Source: Cetobacterium somerae (lineage in GTDB: Bacteria > Fusobacteriota > Fusobacteriia > Fusobacteriales > Fusobacteriaceae). Taken from it: 64,000 nt of DNA. Within the stretch, counting starts at the first letter, position 1. Each line of letters opens with the position of its first letter. The stretch covers positions 558,001 through 622,000 of the forward strand of contig NZ_CP092520.1 in the NCBI RefSeq assembly GCF_022430525.1. The letters run 5' to 3'. Below the pieces are notes generated by a model that ran no database searches, was not told the origin of the DNA, and was given only the letters and a program-made list of their open reading frames with translations. Position numbers and translations under genes: made by a program. Below are positions 26,774 to 39,264 of this stretch, in pieces.

Positions 26774-28061
26774 TTTTTAATATCATTACTATCAGTGGTA
26801 AAATAAATAGATATAGCGAATACGGTATTATTTTTACTGCAGAAATATCCAACATCAAAGCTGGTACAGTAATTGCTATATTCCATGGTATTAACGAACT
26901 TAATACAACACTACTATTTTCTATATCTAAAGCCAATAATTCCTTTGTAAATCCATTTTTTTTATAAATCTTTTTCATAATTTGAGAAGTTAATAGTATA
27001 GAAGTAGATTGACTACAACTAATAGCAGCTGTTAAAATTGCCACTACTATTGTATATAAATATATTTTCCATTCACTTTTTATAAATCCTATTTTTTCAG
27101 ATATCAATTTTAATACTCCTAGTTTATCAACTATATTAACTAGCCCACAAGAAAGTAAAGCCATAACCATAGCTGTTCCCATTGAAAATATTCCTCCTCC
27201 TCTTATTACATTATATAATTCATTCTCAATTGGAAGCCTAAATCCATAAATTAATATTTTAATAAAATTTCTATCTTCATAGTTTTGTAAAAACCATCCT
27301 ATAATTAAACTTAAAAAAATACTTACTAATATTGTATGCCTAATATTCTTTTTCAAAAGACACATTATTACTAAGTAAATCATAGGAATAAATACCAAAA
27401 AATCTAAATAAAAATTTTGATTCAACAAAGTTAAAATATTATTTTCTATAAATTTTGGTTCAATATTCTTACCTAAATAAAAATATAAACTTAATGTTAT
27501 TAAATATGGAAGAATCGAAGCTTTAAATATTCCTTTAACATTGCTATATATCTCGGTTTCTGTCAAAATAGCTACAAAGTTAGCACTAGATGACATTGGA
27601 GATCCTCTATCACCAAAATAAGCTCCAGATATTATGCTCCCTGCAACTATATAAATATCTAACCCAATACCTCTAGCTAAAGATACCATAACTAATCCTA
27701 TAGTTCCTACAGTTCCAAAAGAGCTTCCTATTAAAAATGAAAATAAAGAAGTTATTAAAAATGAAAATACATAAAAATAATTGGGATTTATAATTTTTAT
27801 CCCATAGTATATTAAAGCTGGAATTGTTCCTGATATAAACCAACTTGCTGAAAGAGCTCCTAAAAGAACAAATATAAAAACTAGTAAATAAGATTTTTTA
27901 GTTCCGGCTATTGCTATATCTAAAGTGTTTTTTAGAGTTTTAAATTTTTTTATTGAAAAAATAAAAATTCCTAAAAAAATTAGAGATAAAATAATTAATA
28001 AAATTGATTGAACTTTAAAAGAATATAATATTGCTATTATAATAAAGATTGTATGTATCAT
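26754..28061 (-). CDS. NhaC-family Na+/H+ antiporter
   Basis: This 435-residue protein has about twelve membrane segments and NhaC-type motifs: GSSFGTVGTIGLVM, GAYFGDRGSPMSSSANFVA and SCSQSTSILLTSQIM. Members exchange Na+ for H+ or couple lactate/malate to Na+. It stands alone between convergent and divergent neighbours. In Fusobacteriota, which run Na+-coupled energetics, such antiporters maintain the sodium gradient. Exact substrate not determined. Confidence 0.85.
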   Translation of the reverse strand: MIHTIFIIIAILYSFKVQSILLIILSLIFLGIFIFSIKKFKTLKNTLDIAIAGTKKSYLLVFIFVLLGALSASWFISGTIPALIYYGIKIINPNYFYVFSFLITSLFSFLIGSSFGTVGTIGLVMVSLARGIGLDIYIVAGSIISGAYFGDRGSPMSSSANFVAILTETEIYSNVKGIFKASILPYLITLSLYFYLGKNIEPKFIENNILTLLNQNFYLDFLVFIPMIYLVIMCLLKKNIRHTILVSIFLSLIIGWFLQNYEDRNFIKILIYGFRLPIENELYNVIRGGGIFSMGTAMVMALLSCGLVNIVDKLGVLKLISEKIGFIKSEWKIYLYTIVVAILTAAISCSQSTSILLTSQIMKKIYKKNGFTKELLALDIENSSVVLSSLIPWNIAITVPALMLDISAVKIIPYSLYLFILPLIVMILKIKKLSH

Positions 28062-28131
28062 TTTATTTCTCCTCTTTATTTTATCTATTATCCTATATTT
28101 TTTTAAAAGTCAATACTATTTTAAATTTTGT

Positions 28132-28146
28132 CCACTTATGTTGTAA
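28132..28146 (+). repeat. Iteron-like motif upstream of the YdcF-like gene
   Basis: CCACTTATGTTGTAA differs at only a few positions from the 15-bp iterons near rep, 68 bases before the next start codon. It may be a chance match. Confidence 0.3.
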
Positions 28147-28199
28147 AAAATAGTAAAATAATGGTAGAATTTGTATATATATTATTAGGAGGAATTTAA

Positions 28200-28949
28200 A
28201 TGATTTTTAAAGTTTTATTTAATCTAATTATTGTAATAAGTTTAGGAATTTATAAATATATTTTCCCTTCGTCTTTTTTTATTAATATCTTATTTTTTAT
28301 CTATCTCTTTTTTATTATCTATCATTTTTTTATTCTAAATGGTAATAAAATTTTTAAAGCTATTATTGAAACTTGTTTTGCTATTGGAGTTACTCTTTTT
28401 ATTATTAGCTTCGGAACTATTATCACAGATATACATAATTCAAAAAATTTAGAATTTAAAAATGATTATATCGTTATTTTGGGAGCTGGATTACGAGGAG
28501 ATAAACCTAAAAATGTTTTAAAATATAGATTAGATAAAGCTATTGATTATTACAAAAAATATCCTAATACTATATTTATTGTTTCTGGCGGTCAAGGAAA
28601 AGATGAAATTATTAGTGAAAGTAAAGCTATGAAAAATTATCTTGTCTCACATTCTGTTCCTAAAAATAATATCATTGAGGAAAATAAATCTACAACAACC
28701 TTAGAAAATCTAATTTTTTCTCGTAAACTTATTCCAAATAATATAAAAAATATTGGTGTTATAAGCAATGATTTCCATATGTATAGAGTTAAATTTTTTG
28801 CAAATTCATTAAATTATAAAATAAATCCTATATATGCTAAAACTCCTTTAAAAAGCAAAGTTAGTCTATTTAGTAGAGAAGCTCTTGCTATTATATATTA
28901 TAGTTTAAAAAATATTTTATTAATTCAAAAGGAGCCTAACAAAAGTTAA
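28200..28949 (+). CDS. YdcF/SanA-like membrane protein (DUF218)
   Basis: This 249-residue protein has three or four N-terminal membrane helices (residues 1-85) followed by a DUF218 domain: DYIVILGAGLRGDKP, VLKYRLDKAIDYY, FIVSGGQGKDE, SESKAMKNYL and EENKSTTTLENL. The E. coli relatives (YdcF, SanA, ElyC) affect envelope integrity or lipid carrier metabolism; the enzymatic activity is not settled. AGGAGGAATTTAA precedes the ATG. It is monocistronic. Confidence 0.85.
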   Translation: MIFKVLFNLIIVISLGIYKYIFPSSFFINILFFIYLFFIIYHFFILNGNKIFKAIIETCFAIGVTLFIISFGTIITDIHNSKNLEFKNDYIVILGAGLRGDKPKNVLKYRLDKAIDYYKKYPNTIFIVSGGQGKDEIISESKAMKNYLVSHSVPKNNIIEENKSTTTLENLIFSRKLIPNNIKNIGVISNDFHMYRVKFFANSLNYKINPIYAKTPLKSKVSLFSREALAIIYYSLKNILLIQKEPNKS

Positions 28950-28957
28950 GCTCCTTT
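28928..28957 (+). terminator. Terminator overlapping the YdcF-like stop codon
   Basis: GGAGC-CTAAC and GTTAA-GCTCC pair around AAAA with T residues after; the gene's TAA (28947-28949) is within the stem. Confidence 0.6.
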
Positions 28958-29016
28958 CAAATTAGCACTTTCTATAAAAATTAAAATCTTTATTCAGATT
29001 TTAAGATTATAAGCTT

Positions 29017-30120
29017 TTAAAATGTTGTTTTCATCGCTACATAAGCAAATGGTTGCCATCTCCAATCTGAAGCCGAATCTTGGTTTACATTATCCCAGTT
29101 TCTATATTCTGCTCCAACCCCTACAGTAGTTACAAAATTTTCTGTTACTCTATAATCTGCCGACACAGCTAGTTGCCCATATAATTCATAAGTATTTTTT
29201 GATTTTTTCATTACATATGAATTTTTATTACTATCAAATCCATATCTATCATACTGTCTAAATACATATGGATCATATCCTCCTTCAAAATTTAGATTAA
29301 TTCCATAATTATTTCCTGTATATAATTCAAAATGTCTACGTAAATAAAATTCCCATTCTACTACAAGTTCCTTATCCTCTCTATCATTTCCATTACTTCC
29401 TGTTATGATATCTTGGTTATAGAAATAATAATCCAAATAAAGTGTACCATCCCATTTTATCCCTAATGGTAAATTTCCTGCATATTCTAAATCTGCTCCA
29501 ATAGCATTAACATAGTTTCCACCATTAGAATTTGGGAATAGGTGATAATACTTAGGAGCTAAAACTAATTTCTCTACAAAAGCTCCCTTATTTTTATATA
29601 AATCCATTCTTAATTGATATTCTAACTCTTGATCATCATTTTCTTGATTATAATATTCAATTCTAGAAGTTAGCCAATTATTATGAGCATAATATAATCT
29701 CATTCTTGTTTCTGTTCCATCTTTAGCACTATTATCTTTAGATTCATCATCTCTTTCTAAATTATTATAGTCTCTTATTCTTCCTTCTAAAAGAATTTTT
29801 TCAGTTGCTTGAACACCAAAAGTTGTTTGCAATCTAGAATAGTTATTAGCTCCTCTATTCCATTCATCTTGAGCTATACTTGGGTCTACTGATGTATCTG
29901 AAAAGCTATTTTCCAAACCATCACCATGTCCTTCAGTTTCACCATAACCTTTATACTCTATTCTTAAATAACCACTTGGTCTAAAAGTAGTTTTTTCCTT
30001 TATAATATTTACATCTTCTACTTCTACTATTTCCACTTTAGGATAATTAACTAATTCTTTTCCTTGAGCCATTGTAGTTATAGCAAAAATTGCACTTAAA
30101 TAAATCAGATTTTTTTTCAT
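29017..30120 (-). CDS. FomA-like outer-membrane beta-barrel protein
   Basis: This 367-residue protein has a signal peptide (MKKNLIYLSAIFAITTMAQG) and then a run of alternating amphipathic strands ending in a C-terminal Phe (AMKTTF), as required for BAM insertion. Strands rich in Tyr, such as TRMRLYYAHNNWLTSRIEYYN, resemble the fusobacterial porin/adhesin families. No plug or TonB motif is visible. It is divergent from a MarR regulator, and the 159-base gap holds a candidate operator, so it is probably regulated by that protein. Whether it is a general porin or specific cannot be told. Confidence 0.85.
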   Translation of the reverse strand: MKKNLIYLSAIFAITTMAQGKELVNYPKVEIVEVEDVNIIKEKTTFRPSGYLRIEYKGYGETEGHGDGLENSFSDTSVDPSIAQDEWNRGANNYSRLQTTFGVQATEKILLEGRIRDYNNLERDDESKDNSAKDGTETRMRLYYAHNNWLTSRIEYYNQENDDQELEYQLRMDLYKNKGAFVEKLVLAPKYYHLFPNSNGGNYVNAIGADLEYAGNLPLGIKWDGTLYLDYYFYNQDIITGSNGNDREDKELVVEWEFYLRRHFELYTGNNYGINLNFEGGYDPYVFRQYDRYGFDSNKNSYVMKKSKNTYELYGQLAVSADYRVTENFVTTVGVGAEYRNWDNVNQDSASDWRWQPFAYVAMKTTF

Positions 30121-30185
30121 AATTCCCCTCCATTTATATTTTTTTAATCCACCTGTTGTTATTTTAAAACTTTTTATCTTAAAAT

Positions 30186-30243
30186 AATAGTTAGAATGGA
30201 TAACCGTGAACTATTCACCCTTTCATTTTTATTTTAAATAGTT
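30186..30243. promoter_or_regulatory. Candidate MarR operator, AATAGTT repeats
   Basis: AATAGTT (30186-30192) and AACTATT (30209-30215) form an inverted pair 23 bases apart, start to start. A third AATAGTT is at 30237-30243. They lie between the porin and MarR genes. Confidence 0.4.
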
Positions 30244-30279
30244 TATTATATATGTATAAATTACTAAAAGGGGTATATC

Positions 30280-30714
30280 ATGAAAACACATGAAGGGGCT
30301 ATTTATTTAATTTCTTCAATTAACAAAGAAATAGATTTTTTATTTAGTTATCTTTTATCAAATCTAGAAATAACCAAAATGGAAAGTGTTTATTTAAAGC
30401 TTATCTATCATAATCCTGGAATTAGCCAATACGAAATCTCTAAGGAAACTAAAATAGAAAGATCTCTTGTTACTAAATACATTACAAATTTAGAGGATAA
30501 AGGATTAATTGAAAAAAGAAAAATTGATTCAAGAAAAAAAGGTTTATATCTTTTAAAAGATGGAATTTTAGCCATTAATTATATTGATTCTTTTCTTCCA
30601 AATATACAAGATAAATTTAAAAATTTATTTTCAGAAAATGAGATTAAAATTTTTTTAAATATATTAAAAAAATTTAAAAAGCAATTAGAAATTATAAATA
30701 GTAAAAATTTATAA
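30280..30714 (+). CDS. MarR-family transcriptional regulator
   Basis: This 144-residue protein has the MarR winged helix (about 40-95): NPGISQYEISKETKIERSLVTKYITNLEDKGLIEKRK with a following RKKGLYLLKDG wing, flanked by dimerisation helices. Family members bind palindromic sites as dimers and often respond to phenolic or oxidant ligands. It is divergent from the FomA-like porin gene. The candidate site at 30186-30243 lies between the two starts. No ligand can be inferred. Confidence 0.88.
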   Translation: MKTHEGAIYLISSINKEIDFLFSYLLSNLEITKMESVYLKLIYHNPGISQYEISKETKIERSLVTKYITNLEDKGLIEKRKIDSRKKGLYLLKDGILAINYIDSFLPNIQDKFKNLFSENEIKIFLNILKKFKKQLEIINSKNL

Positions 30715-30720
30715 TATACA

Positions 30721-30760
30721 AAAAGGTCATTAAATCAATTTTGATTTAATGACCTTTATT
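30721..30760 (+). terminator. Terminator after the MarR gene
   Basis: AAAAGGTCATTAAATCAA pairs with TTGATTTAATGACCTTT, then a T-rich tail. A long, near-perfect stem. Confidence 0.85.
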
Positions 30761-30782
30761 TTTTATACTATTAAATATCTTA

Positions 30783-30859
30783 TGGCGCCCCCAACAGGGA
30801 TCGAACCCATAACCCTCTGATCCGAAGTCAGATGCTCTATCCAATTGAGCTATGGAGGC
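30783..30859 (-). tRNA. tRNA-Arg (anticodon TCG)
   Basis: A complete cloverleaf on the minus strand, with GCCTCCA/TGGGGGC acceptor stem, TTCGATC T-arm and encoded CCA. The anticodon loop is CTTCGGA, so the anticodon is TCG. Confidence 0.95.
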
Positions 30860-30909
30860 TCACTATAAGAGATTTTACAGCATTTTAAGATTTAAGTCAA
30901 CAACTTTTC

Positions 30910-32301
30910 TTAATCCCAACACTCAACTCTTTCACCGTATGGCATATCTATATCATTTTTATTAAAACTAGGATCTAATCCACTCTCTTTTTGATTGCTA
31001 TAATCACCTAAAGCTTCAAAAGCAACTTTACCTAGTAAGAATATAGCTATAAGATTCAATACTGCCATTAATCCCATAAATAAATCAGCCATATTCCAAA
31101 CAAGTGCTAACTCTCCAATAGAACCAAACATTACCATTCCAATAACTCCAACTCTATACAAGTTTAACCAAGTTTTATTTGGAGTTAAAAATTCTATATT
31201 CGTTTCTCCATAATAATAATTTCCAATTATTGAGCTAAAAGCAAATAATAATATACATAATGCAATGAAAACATTTCCCCATCCTCCAACTTGAGAACTT
31301 AAGGCATTTTGAGTTAATTGAATTCCTGTTAATCCTTCAGTTTTATGTGCTCCTGATATTAAAACCATAAAAGCTGTACATGAACAAATCAAAATTGTAT
31401 CTGTAAATACTCCTAAAGTTTGTACAAATCCTTGCTTTACAGGATGAGAAGTTTCTGCTGCTGCCGCTGCATTTGGTGCTGATCCCATGCCTGCTTCATT
31501 AGAAAATAAACCTCTTTTTACTCCAGTCATAATAGCAGCTCCTATTCCTCCACCAACTGCCTGTCTAATACCAAAAGCATTTTCAATTATATCTCTAAAT
31601 ATTTCTGGAACCATACTTATATTGCTTATAATTACATACAACGAAACTAATATGTAAAGAATCGCCATAACAGGTACTACTGCAGCACTAAAGTTTGCTA
31701 TCCTTTGAACTCCACCAAAAATTATAGCTCCCGTTCCAACAGCTAATACAATACCAATTATTGTTCTATCCAATTTAAAAGCTTCATGAAAAGCTAAAGA
31801 TATTGTGTTTGATTGAACTGAATTAAATATTAGTCCAAAAGTTATTGATATTAATATTGAAAATGCAACACCCATCCATCTTTTATTAAGAGCTTTCTCC
31901 ATATAATAAGCTGGTCCACCTCTAAAAGCTTCTCCATCTTTTACTTTATAAATTTGTGCTAAAGTACTTTCTACAAAACTAGATGCTCCACCTATAATGG
32001 CTATTAACCACATCCAAAATATAGCACCTGGACCTCCTGAAGCTATCGCTATTGCAACTCCAGCTAAATTCCCAGTTCCAACTCTAGAGGCAGTACTTAT
32101 GCAAAATGCTTTAAATGATGAAACTCCACCTTTATGACCTACGCTATCACCTAAAATTTTTATCATTTGTCCAAAATATCTTATTTGAACAAATTTTGTT
32201 TTTAATGTAAAATATGTTCCTACAAATAATAACATTACAATAAGAACATAACCCCATAAAATATCATTAAAAAAATTTATTAATGAATTTAATATCTCCA
32301 T
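30910..32301 (-). CDS. AGCS-family Na+/alanine (glycine) symporter
   Basis: I start this 463-residue protein at the ATG at 32301 (MEILNSLINFFND), behind GGGGGAAAA; a longer frame exists but lacks a ribosome site. It has the AGCS signatures GTGNLAGVAIAIASGGPGAIFWM and GLFSNEAGMGSAPNAAAAAE, with about ten membrane segments. It should import alanine or glycine with Na+. It stands alone between tRNA-Arg and csp. Its codons prefer A endings (GAA GCA GGC ATG GGA), as expected for a leading-strand gene in this half of the window. Confidence 0.92.
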   Translation of the reverse strand: MEILNSLINFFNDILWGYVLIVMLLFVGTYFTLKTKFVQIRYFGQMIKILGDSVGHKGGVSSFKAFCISTASRVGTGNLAGVAIAIASGGPGAIFWMWLIAIIGGASSFVESTLAQIYKVKDGEAFRGGPAYYMEKALNKRWMGVAFSILISITFGLIFNSVQSNTISLAFHEAFKLDRTIIGIVLAVGTGAIIFGGVQRIANFSAAVVPVMAILYILVSLYVIISNISMVPEIFRDIIENAFGIRQAVGGGIGAAIMTGVKRGLFSNEAGMGSAPNAAAAAETSHPVKQGFVQTLGVFTDTILICSCTAFMVLISGAHKTEGLTGIQLTQNALSSQVGGWGNVFIALCILLFAFSSIIGNYYYGETNIEFLTPNKTWLNLYRVGVIGMVMFGSIGELALVWNMADLFMGLMAVLNLIAIFLLGKVAFEALGDYSNQKESGLDPSFNKNDIDMPYGERVECWD

Positions 32302-32396
32302 TTTTCCCCCTTTATTTCGATTTTTATGAAACAATTTTATCATAAAGAACGAAAAATGAAAAATATATTTTTTAAATTACTATTATTTTTTATAAA

Positions 32397-32420
32397 AAAA
32401 AAGGAGTCATTGACTCCTTA
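32397..32420 (-). terminator. Terminator after the cold-shock gene
   Basis: AAGGAGTCA and TGACTCCTT form a stem followed by a run of T on the minus strand. Confidence 0.75.
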
Positions 32421-32423
32421 AAA

Positions 32424-32624
32424 TTACTTTGCTACTACGATATTTGTAGCTTGAGGTCCTTTTGCTCCCTCAGTTACATCAAAAGTTACTTCTTCTCCCT
32501 CGTTAAGAGTTTTGAATCCATCTTTTTGAATTTGAGAGAAGTGTGCGAAAACATCCTTTCCATCTTCACCAGTGATGAATCCGAATCCTTTCTCTTGGTT
32601 GAACCATTTAACTGTACCTTTCAT
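32424..32624 (-). CDS. CspA-family cold-shock protein
   Basis: This 66-residue protein is a single cold-shock domain with both RNA-binding motifs intact: [11 protein letters not shown] (RNP1) and DVFAHFSQI (RNP2). It binds single-stranded RNA or DNA and acts as an RNA chaperone. The ATG follows GGAGGTATCAA. The promoter about 140 bases upstream implies a 5' leader near 125 nucleotides, typical of cold-regulated csp mRNAs. Confidence 0.95.
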   Translation of the reverse strand: MKGTVKWFNQEKGFGFITGEDGKDVFAHFSQIQKDGFKTLNEGEEVTFDVTEGAKGPQATNIVVAK

Positions 32625-32757
32625 TTGATACCTCCATAAAAATTTTTGATTTCATGTAATAAATCTCCATTCAATCCAACTAATATTAGGTACCTATGTA
32701 AAGACCTTTAAATATTAAATACTAGAATTTCTTTCAATTTATACATCATTCAAACAC

Positions 32758-32786
32758 AGTATACACTATTTAAATCTTCATGTCAA
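32758..32786 (-). promoter_or_regulatory. Promoter of the cold-shock gene
   Basis: Minus-strand TTGACA (32786-32781) and TATACT (32763-32758) are 17 bases apart. The leader from here to the ATG at 32624 is long and uninterrupted by other features. Confidence 0.75.
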
Positions 32787-32835
32787 ATATTTTTCTATTG
32801 ATACAGCTCTTTCCATTTTCCAAAAAATAAAAAAA

Positions 32836-32911
32836 TGGCGCTTCTTGCTGGGCTCGAACCAGCGACAACACGATTAACAGTCGTGCGCTCTACCAACTGA
32901 GCTAAAGAAGC
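32836..32911 (-). tRNA. tRNA-Asn (anticodon GTT)
   Basis: Minus-strand cloverleaf with GCTTCTT/AAGAAGC acceptor stem, CTGTTAA anticodon loop and encoded CCA. It is the last gene of the rRNA operon. Confidence 0.95.
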
Positions 32912-32923
32912 ACTTTTTTAAGA

Positions 32924-33037
32924 TTGGCAACTTCCTATCCTCCCAGGGGGCTGCCCCCCAAGTACTTTCAGCGTTTATGGGCTTAACTTCCAGGTTCGAA
33001 ATGTTACTGGGTGTACCTCCATAGCTATCGTTGCCAA
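32924..33037 (-). rRNA. rrf: 5S ribosomal RNA
   Basis: The complementary ends TTGGCAAC and GTTGCCAA close a 5S-like RNA of about 114 bases, with the CGAACCTGGAAGTTAAGCCC loop typical of 5S. It lies about 50 bases after 23S. Ends are approximate. Confidence 0.92.
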
Positions 33038-33088
33038 TCAATATTTATTTGTGTTCTTGAACACTTGAAACTATATAGTAGTATATTA

Positions 33089-36005
<2,917 letters not shown>

Positions 36006-36140
36006 TGTAATATAATTCATATTATTTAGACAGACTAACTACTCAATTTAAGATTGACTTAAAAATGAATTGTTAGTTAATTTAGAATATTTTCTCAATA
36101 TCTACTATATAGTTTCCAATGTCCAAGTTTGATAATGTTT

Positions 36141-36216
36141 TGGTGGAGATAAGCGGAGTCGAACCGCTGACCTACGCAGTGCAAGTGCGTCGCTCTCCCA
36201 ACTGAGCTATATCCCC
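36141..36216 (-). tRNA. tRNA-Ala (anticodon TGC)
   Basis: It sits in the 16S-23S spacer, with GGGGATA/TATCTCC acceptor stem, CTTGCAC anticodon loop and encoded CCA. Confidence 0.95.
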
Positions 36217-36267
36217 ATACTTACAAAGAACAGTATCAATCGAATAGAGAAAAAGTTAGTCTCCTTA

Positions 36268-37786
<1,519 letters not shown>

Positions 37787-37908
37787 ATTTAAAGTCCTAA
37801 GACTTACGTTTACACCATTTATTGGTTTGGCATTTCTGGCATTTTGTTATTTTCATAACTTCTGACTATTTTCTCTATTCGGTTGTTAATGTCCTTTAAT
37901 GTTATATA

Positions 37909-37992
37909 TGGTGCGAGAGGAGGGACTTGAACCCTCACGTCGAAACGCCAGATCCTAAGTCTGGTGCGTCTGCCAATTCCGCCACCCTCGCA
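37909..37992 (-). tRNA. tRNA-Leu (anticodon TAG)
   Basis: An 84-base class II tRNA with a long variable arm, CTTAGGA anticodon loop and encoded CCA, about 120 bases upstream of 16S. Confidence 0.95.
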
Positions 37993-38017
37993 GATGTTTT
38001 TTATTTTAATATTCTTA

Positions 38018-38093
<76 letters not shown>

Positions 38094-38098
38094 GTATA

Positions 38099-38183
38099 TG
38101 GTGGTGAGAGAAGGATTCGAACCTTCGAAGGCAGAGCCGTCAGATTTACAGTCTGATCCCTTTGGCCGCTCGGGAACCTCACC
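38099..38183 (-). tRNA. tRNA-Tyr (anticodon GTA)
   Basis: An 85-base class II tRNA with long variable arm, GGTGAGG/TCTCACC acceptor ends, CTGTAAA anticodon loop and encoded CCA. Confidence 0.95.
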
Positions 38184-38185
38184 AT

Positions 38186-38260
38186 TGGTACCCCGTAGGG
38201 GAATCGAACCCCTGTTTATAGAGTGAAAATCTATTGTCCTTACCACTGAACGAACGGGGC
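38186..38260 (-). tRNA. tRNA-Glu (anticodon TTC)
   Basis: Minus-strand cloverleaf with GCCCCGT/ACGGGGT acceptor ends, TTTTCAC anticodon loop and encoded CCA, two bases from tRNA-Tyr. Confidence 0.95.
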
Positions 38261-38269
38261 AAAACTTTT

Positions 38270-38343
38270 TGGCTGGGGTGGCTGGATTCGAACCAACGCA
38301 TGACGGAGTCAAAGTCCGTTGCCTTACCGCTTGGCGACACCCC
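38270..38343 (-). tRNA. tRNA-Gln (anticodon TTG)
   Basis: Minus-strand cloverleaf with GGGGTGT/CACCCCA ends, CTTTGAC anticodon loop and encoded CCA. Confidence 0.94.
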
Positions 38344-38347
38344 ATAA

Positions 38348-38425
38348 TGGTCGGAATAGCAAGATTCGAACTTGCGGCCCCCTGCTCCCAAGGCAGGTGC
38401 GCTACCGGACTGCGCTATATTCCGA
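38348..38425 (-). tRNA. tRNA-Pro (anticodon TGG)
   Basis: First gene of the tRNA-rRNA transcript, with TCGGAAT/ATTCCGA acceptor stem, CTTGGGA anticodon loop and encoded CCA. Confidence 0.95.
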
Positions 38426-38466
38426 CTTATTTAGTTTTGCATCAACGTTTGCTGCTGACAAAAATA

Positions 38467-38495
38467 ATAGTACCATAATTTTTAAATAATGTCAA
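38467..38495 (-). promoter_or_regulatory. Promoter of the tRNA-rRNA operon
   Basis: Minus-strand TTGACA (38495-38490) and TACTAT (38472-38467) are 17 bases apart and 42 bases before tRNA-Pro. It is the only good promoter before the cluster and points away from the rep gene. Confidence 0.7.
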
Positions 38496-38834
38496 CAAAC
38501 TTTTTTTATTTTTTTGAATTTTTTTATTTTTTATCTTAATACATATAATTAAAGTAGTTTTACGTTATTTATATAAAAAATATTTAGAAAATAATTTAAA
38601 TAAAAGTGTAAAAAATTAATTTTTTAAAATAATATTATAATATTGATAAATTAGTTGGATATTATTACATTTGAATATAATTTTATATTTTATTTTTTTT
38701 AAATATATATTTAGAAGATTTAATAATTATAGTTTAATTTTGAATAATTTATAAAGATATAAAAACAATATACTTTCGATTTGTTTCGTTTTAAAATATA
38801 AAGAATAAGTCTTATATATTAAATTAATAAAAGA

Positions 38835-38875
38835 TTGTTTATAGTTGTTTTAGTTGTTTATAGTTGTTTATATTG
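38835..38875 (+). repeat. Four short direct repeats in the AT-rich origin region
   Basis: TTGTTTATAG (38835), TTGTTTTAG (38845), TTGTTTATAG (38854) and TTGTTTATAT (38864) lie head to tail, about 90 bases left of the first iteron. They resemble AT-rich repeats found at strand-opening sites. Confidence 0.5.
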
Positions 38876-38960
38876 TTGTAAAGTAAAAAATAAAAATAGA
38901 AGATGCTTTTAATATAGATAAAATAAGGCTTGATAAGAAATTATAAATAAAATTTAATGA

Positions 38961-39066
38961 CCGCAGATGTTGTATATATATATCCACTAGTGTTGTATTA
39001 GTATGTCCGTAGATATTGTATATAAAAGCCATTAATGTTGTATTTTAAAAGCCATTAATGTTGTAT
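38961..39066 (+). repeat. Five forward 15-bp iterons with 22-23 bp period
   Basis: Copies start at 38961, 38984, 39007, 39029 and 39052. Consensus is CCRNTARTGTTGTAT: CCGCAGATGTTGTAT, CCACTAGTGTTGTAT, CCGTAGATATTGTAT, CCATTAATGTTGTAT (twice). The 22-23 bp spacing places them on the same helix face, as in Rep-binding plasmid iterons. Confidence 0.8.
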
Positions 39067-39157
39067 AAAAAAAAGTTTACAAAAATGTCCATTTGTATAG
39101 ACTAATTAAATGAAAAAATTTATTAATCTTAATTAAAGTAAGAAAAACAACAAAATA

Positions 39158-39254
39158 ATACAACACTAATGGTAAAAAAAGTTGAAAAAAAGCTTTTTTT
39201 ATTGTAAAATATACAGCATAAGAGGATAAAAAAATAAATATACAGCATTAAAGG
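39158..39254 (-). repeat. Three reverse-oriented iterons at the rep promoter and ribosome site
   Basis: Reverse copies are ATACAACACTAATGG (39158-39172), ATACAGCATAAGAGG (39211-39225) and ATACAGCATTAAAGG (39240-39254). The last includes the AAGG of the rep ribosome site, so Rep binding here would affect its own expression. Confidence 0.65.
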
Positions 39255-39264
39255 ACTGGTGAAA

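Larger units (their letters stand above)
38496..39264. other. Putative replication origin region
   Basis: This stretch of about 770 bases has no gene. From 38496 to 38950 it is extremely AT-rich, as a DNA-unwinding element would be. At 38835-38875 it holds four direct copies of TTGTTTATAG-like repeats. From 38961 to 39254 it holds at least eight 15-bp iterons. It separates the leftward rRNA operon from the rightward rep gene, and codon strand bias flips here. No DnaA box matching TTATNCACA was seen by eye. Assignment as origin is inference from these combined features. Confidence 0.7.

Noticed and set aside
39089-39098. Possible sixth forward iteron (CCATTTGTAT)
   Set aside because: It is five bases shorter than the consensus and off the 22-23 bp phase.
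38496-39264. Chromosomal oriC of DnaA type
   Set aside because: No TTATNCACA cluster and no dnaA, dnaN or gidA gene near; the Rep/iteron features fit better.
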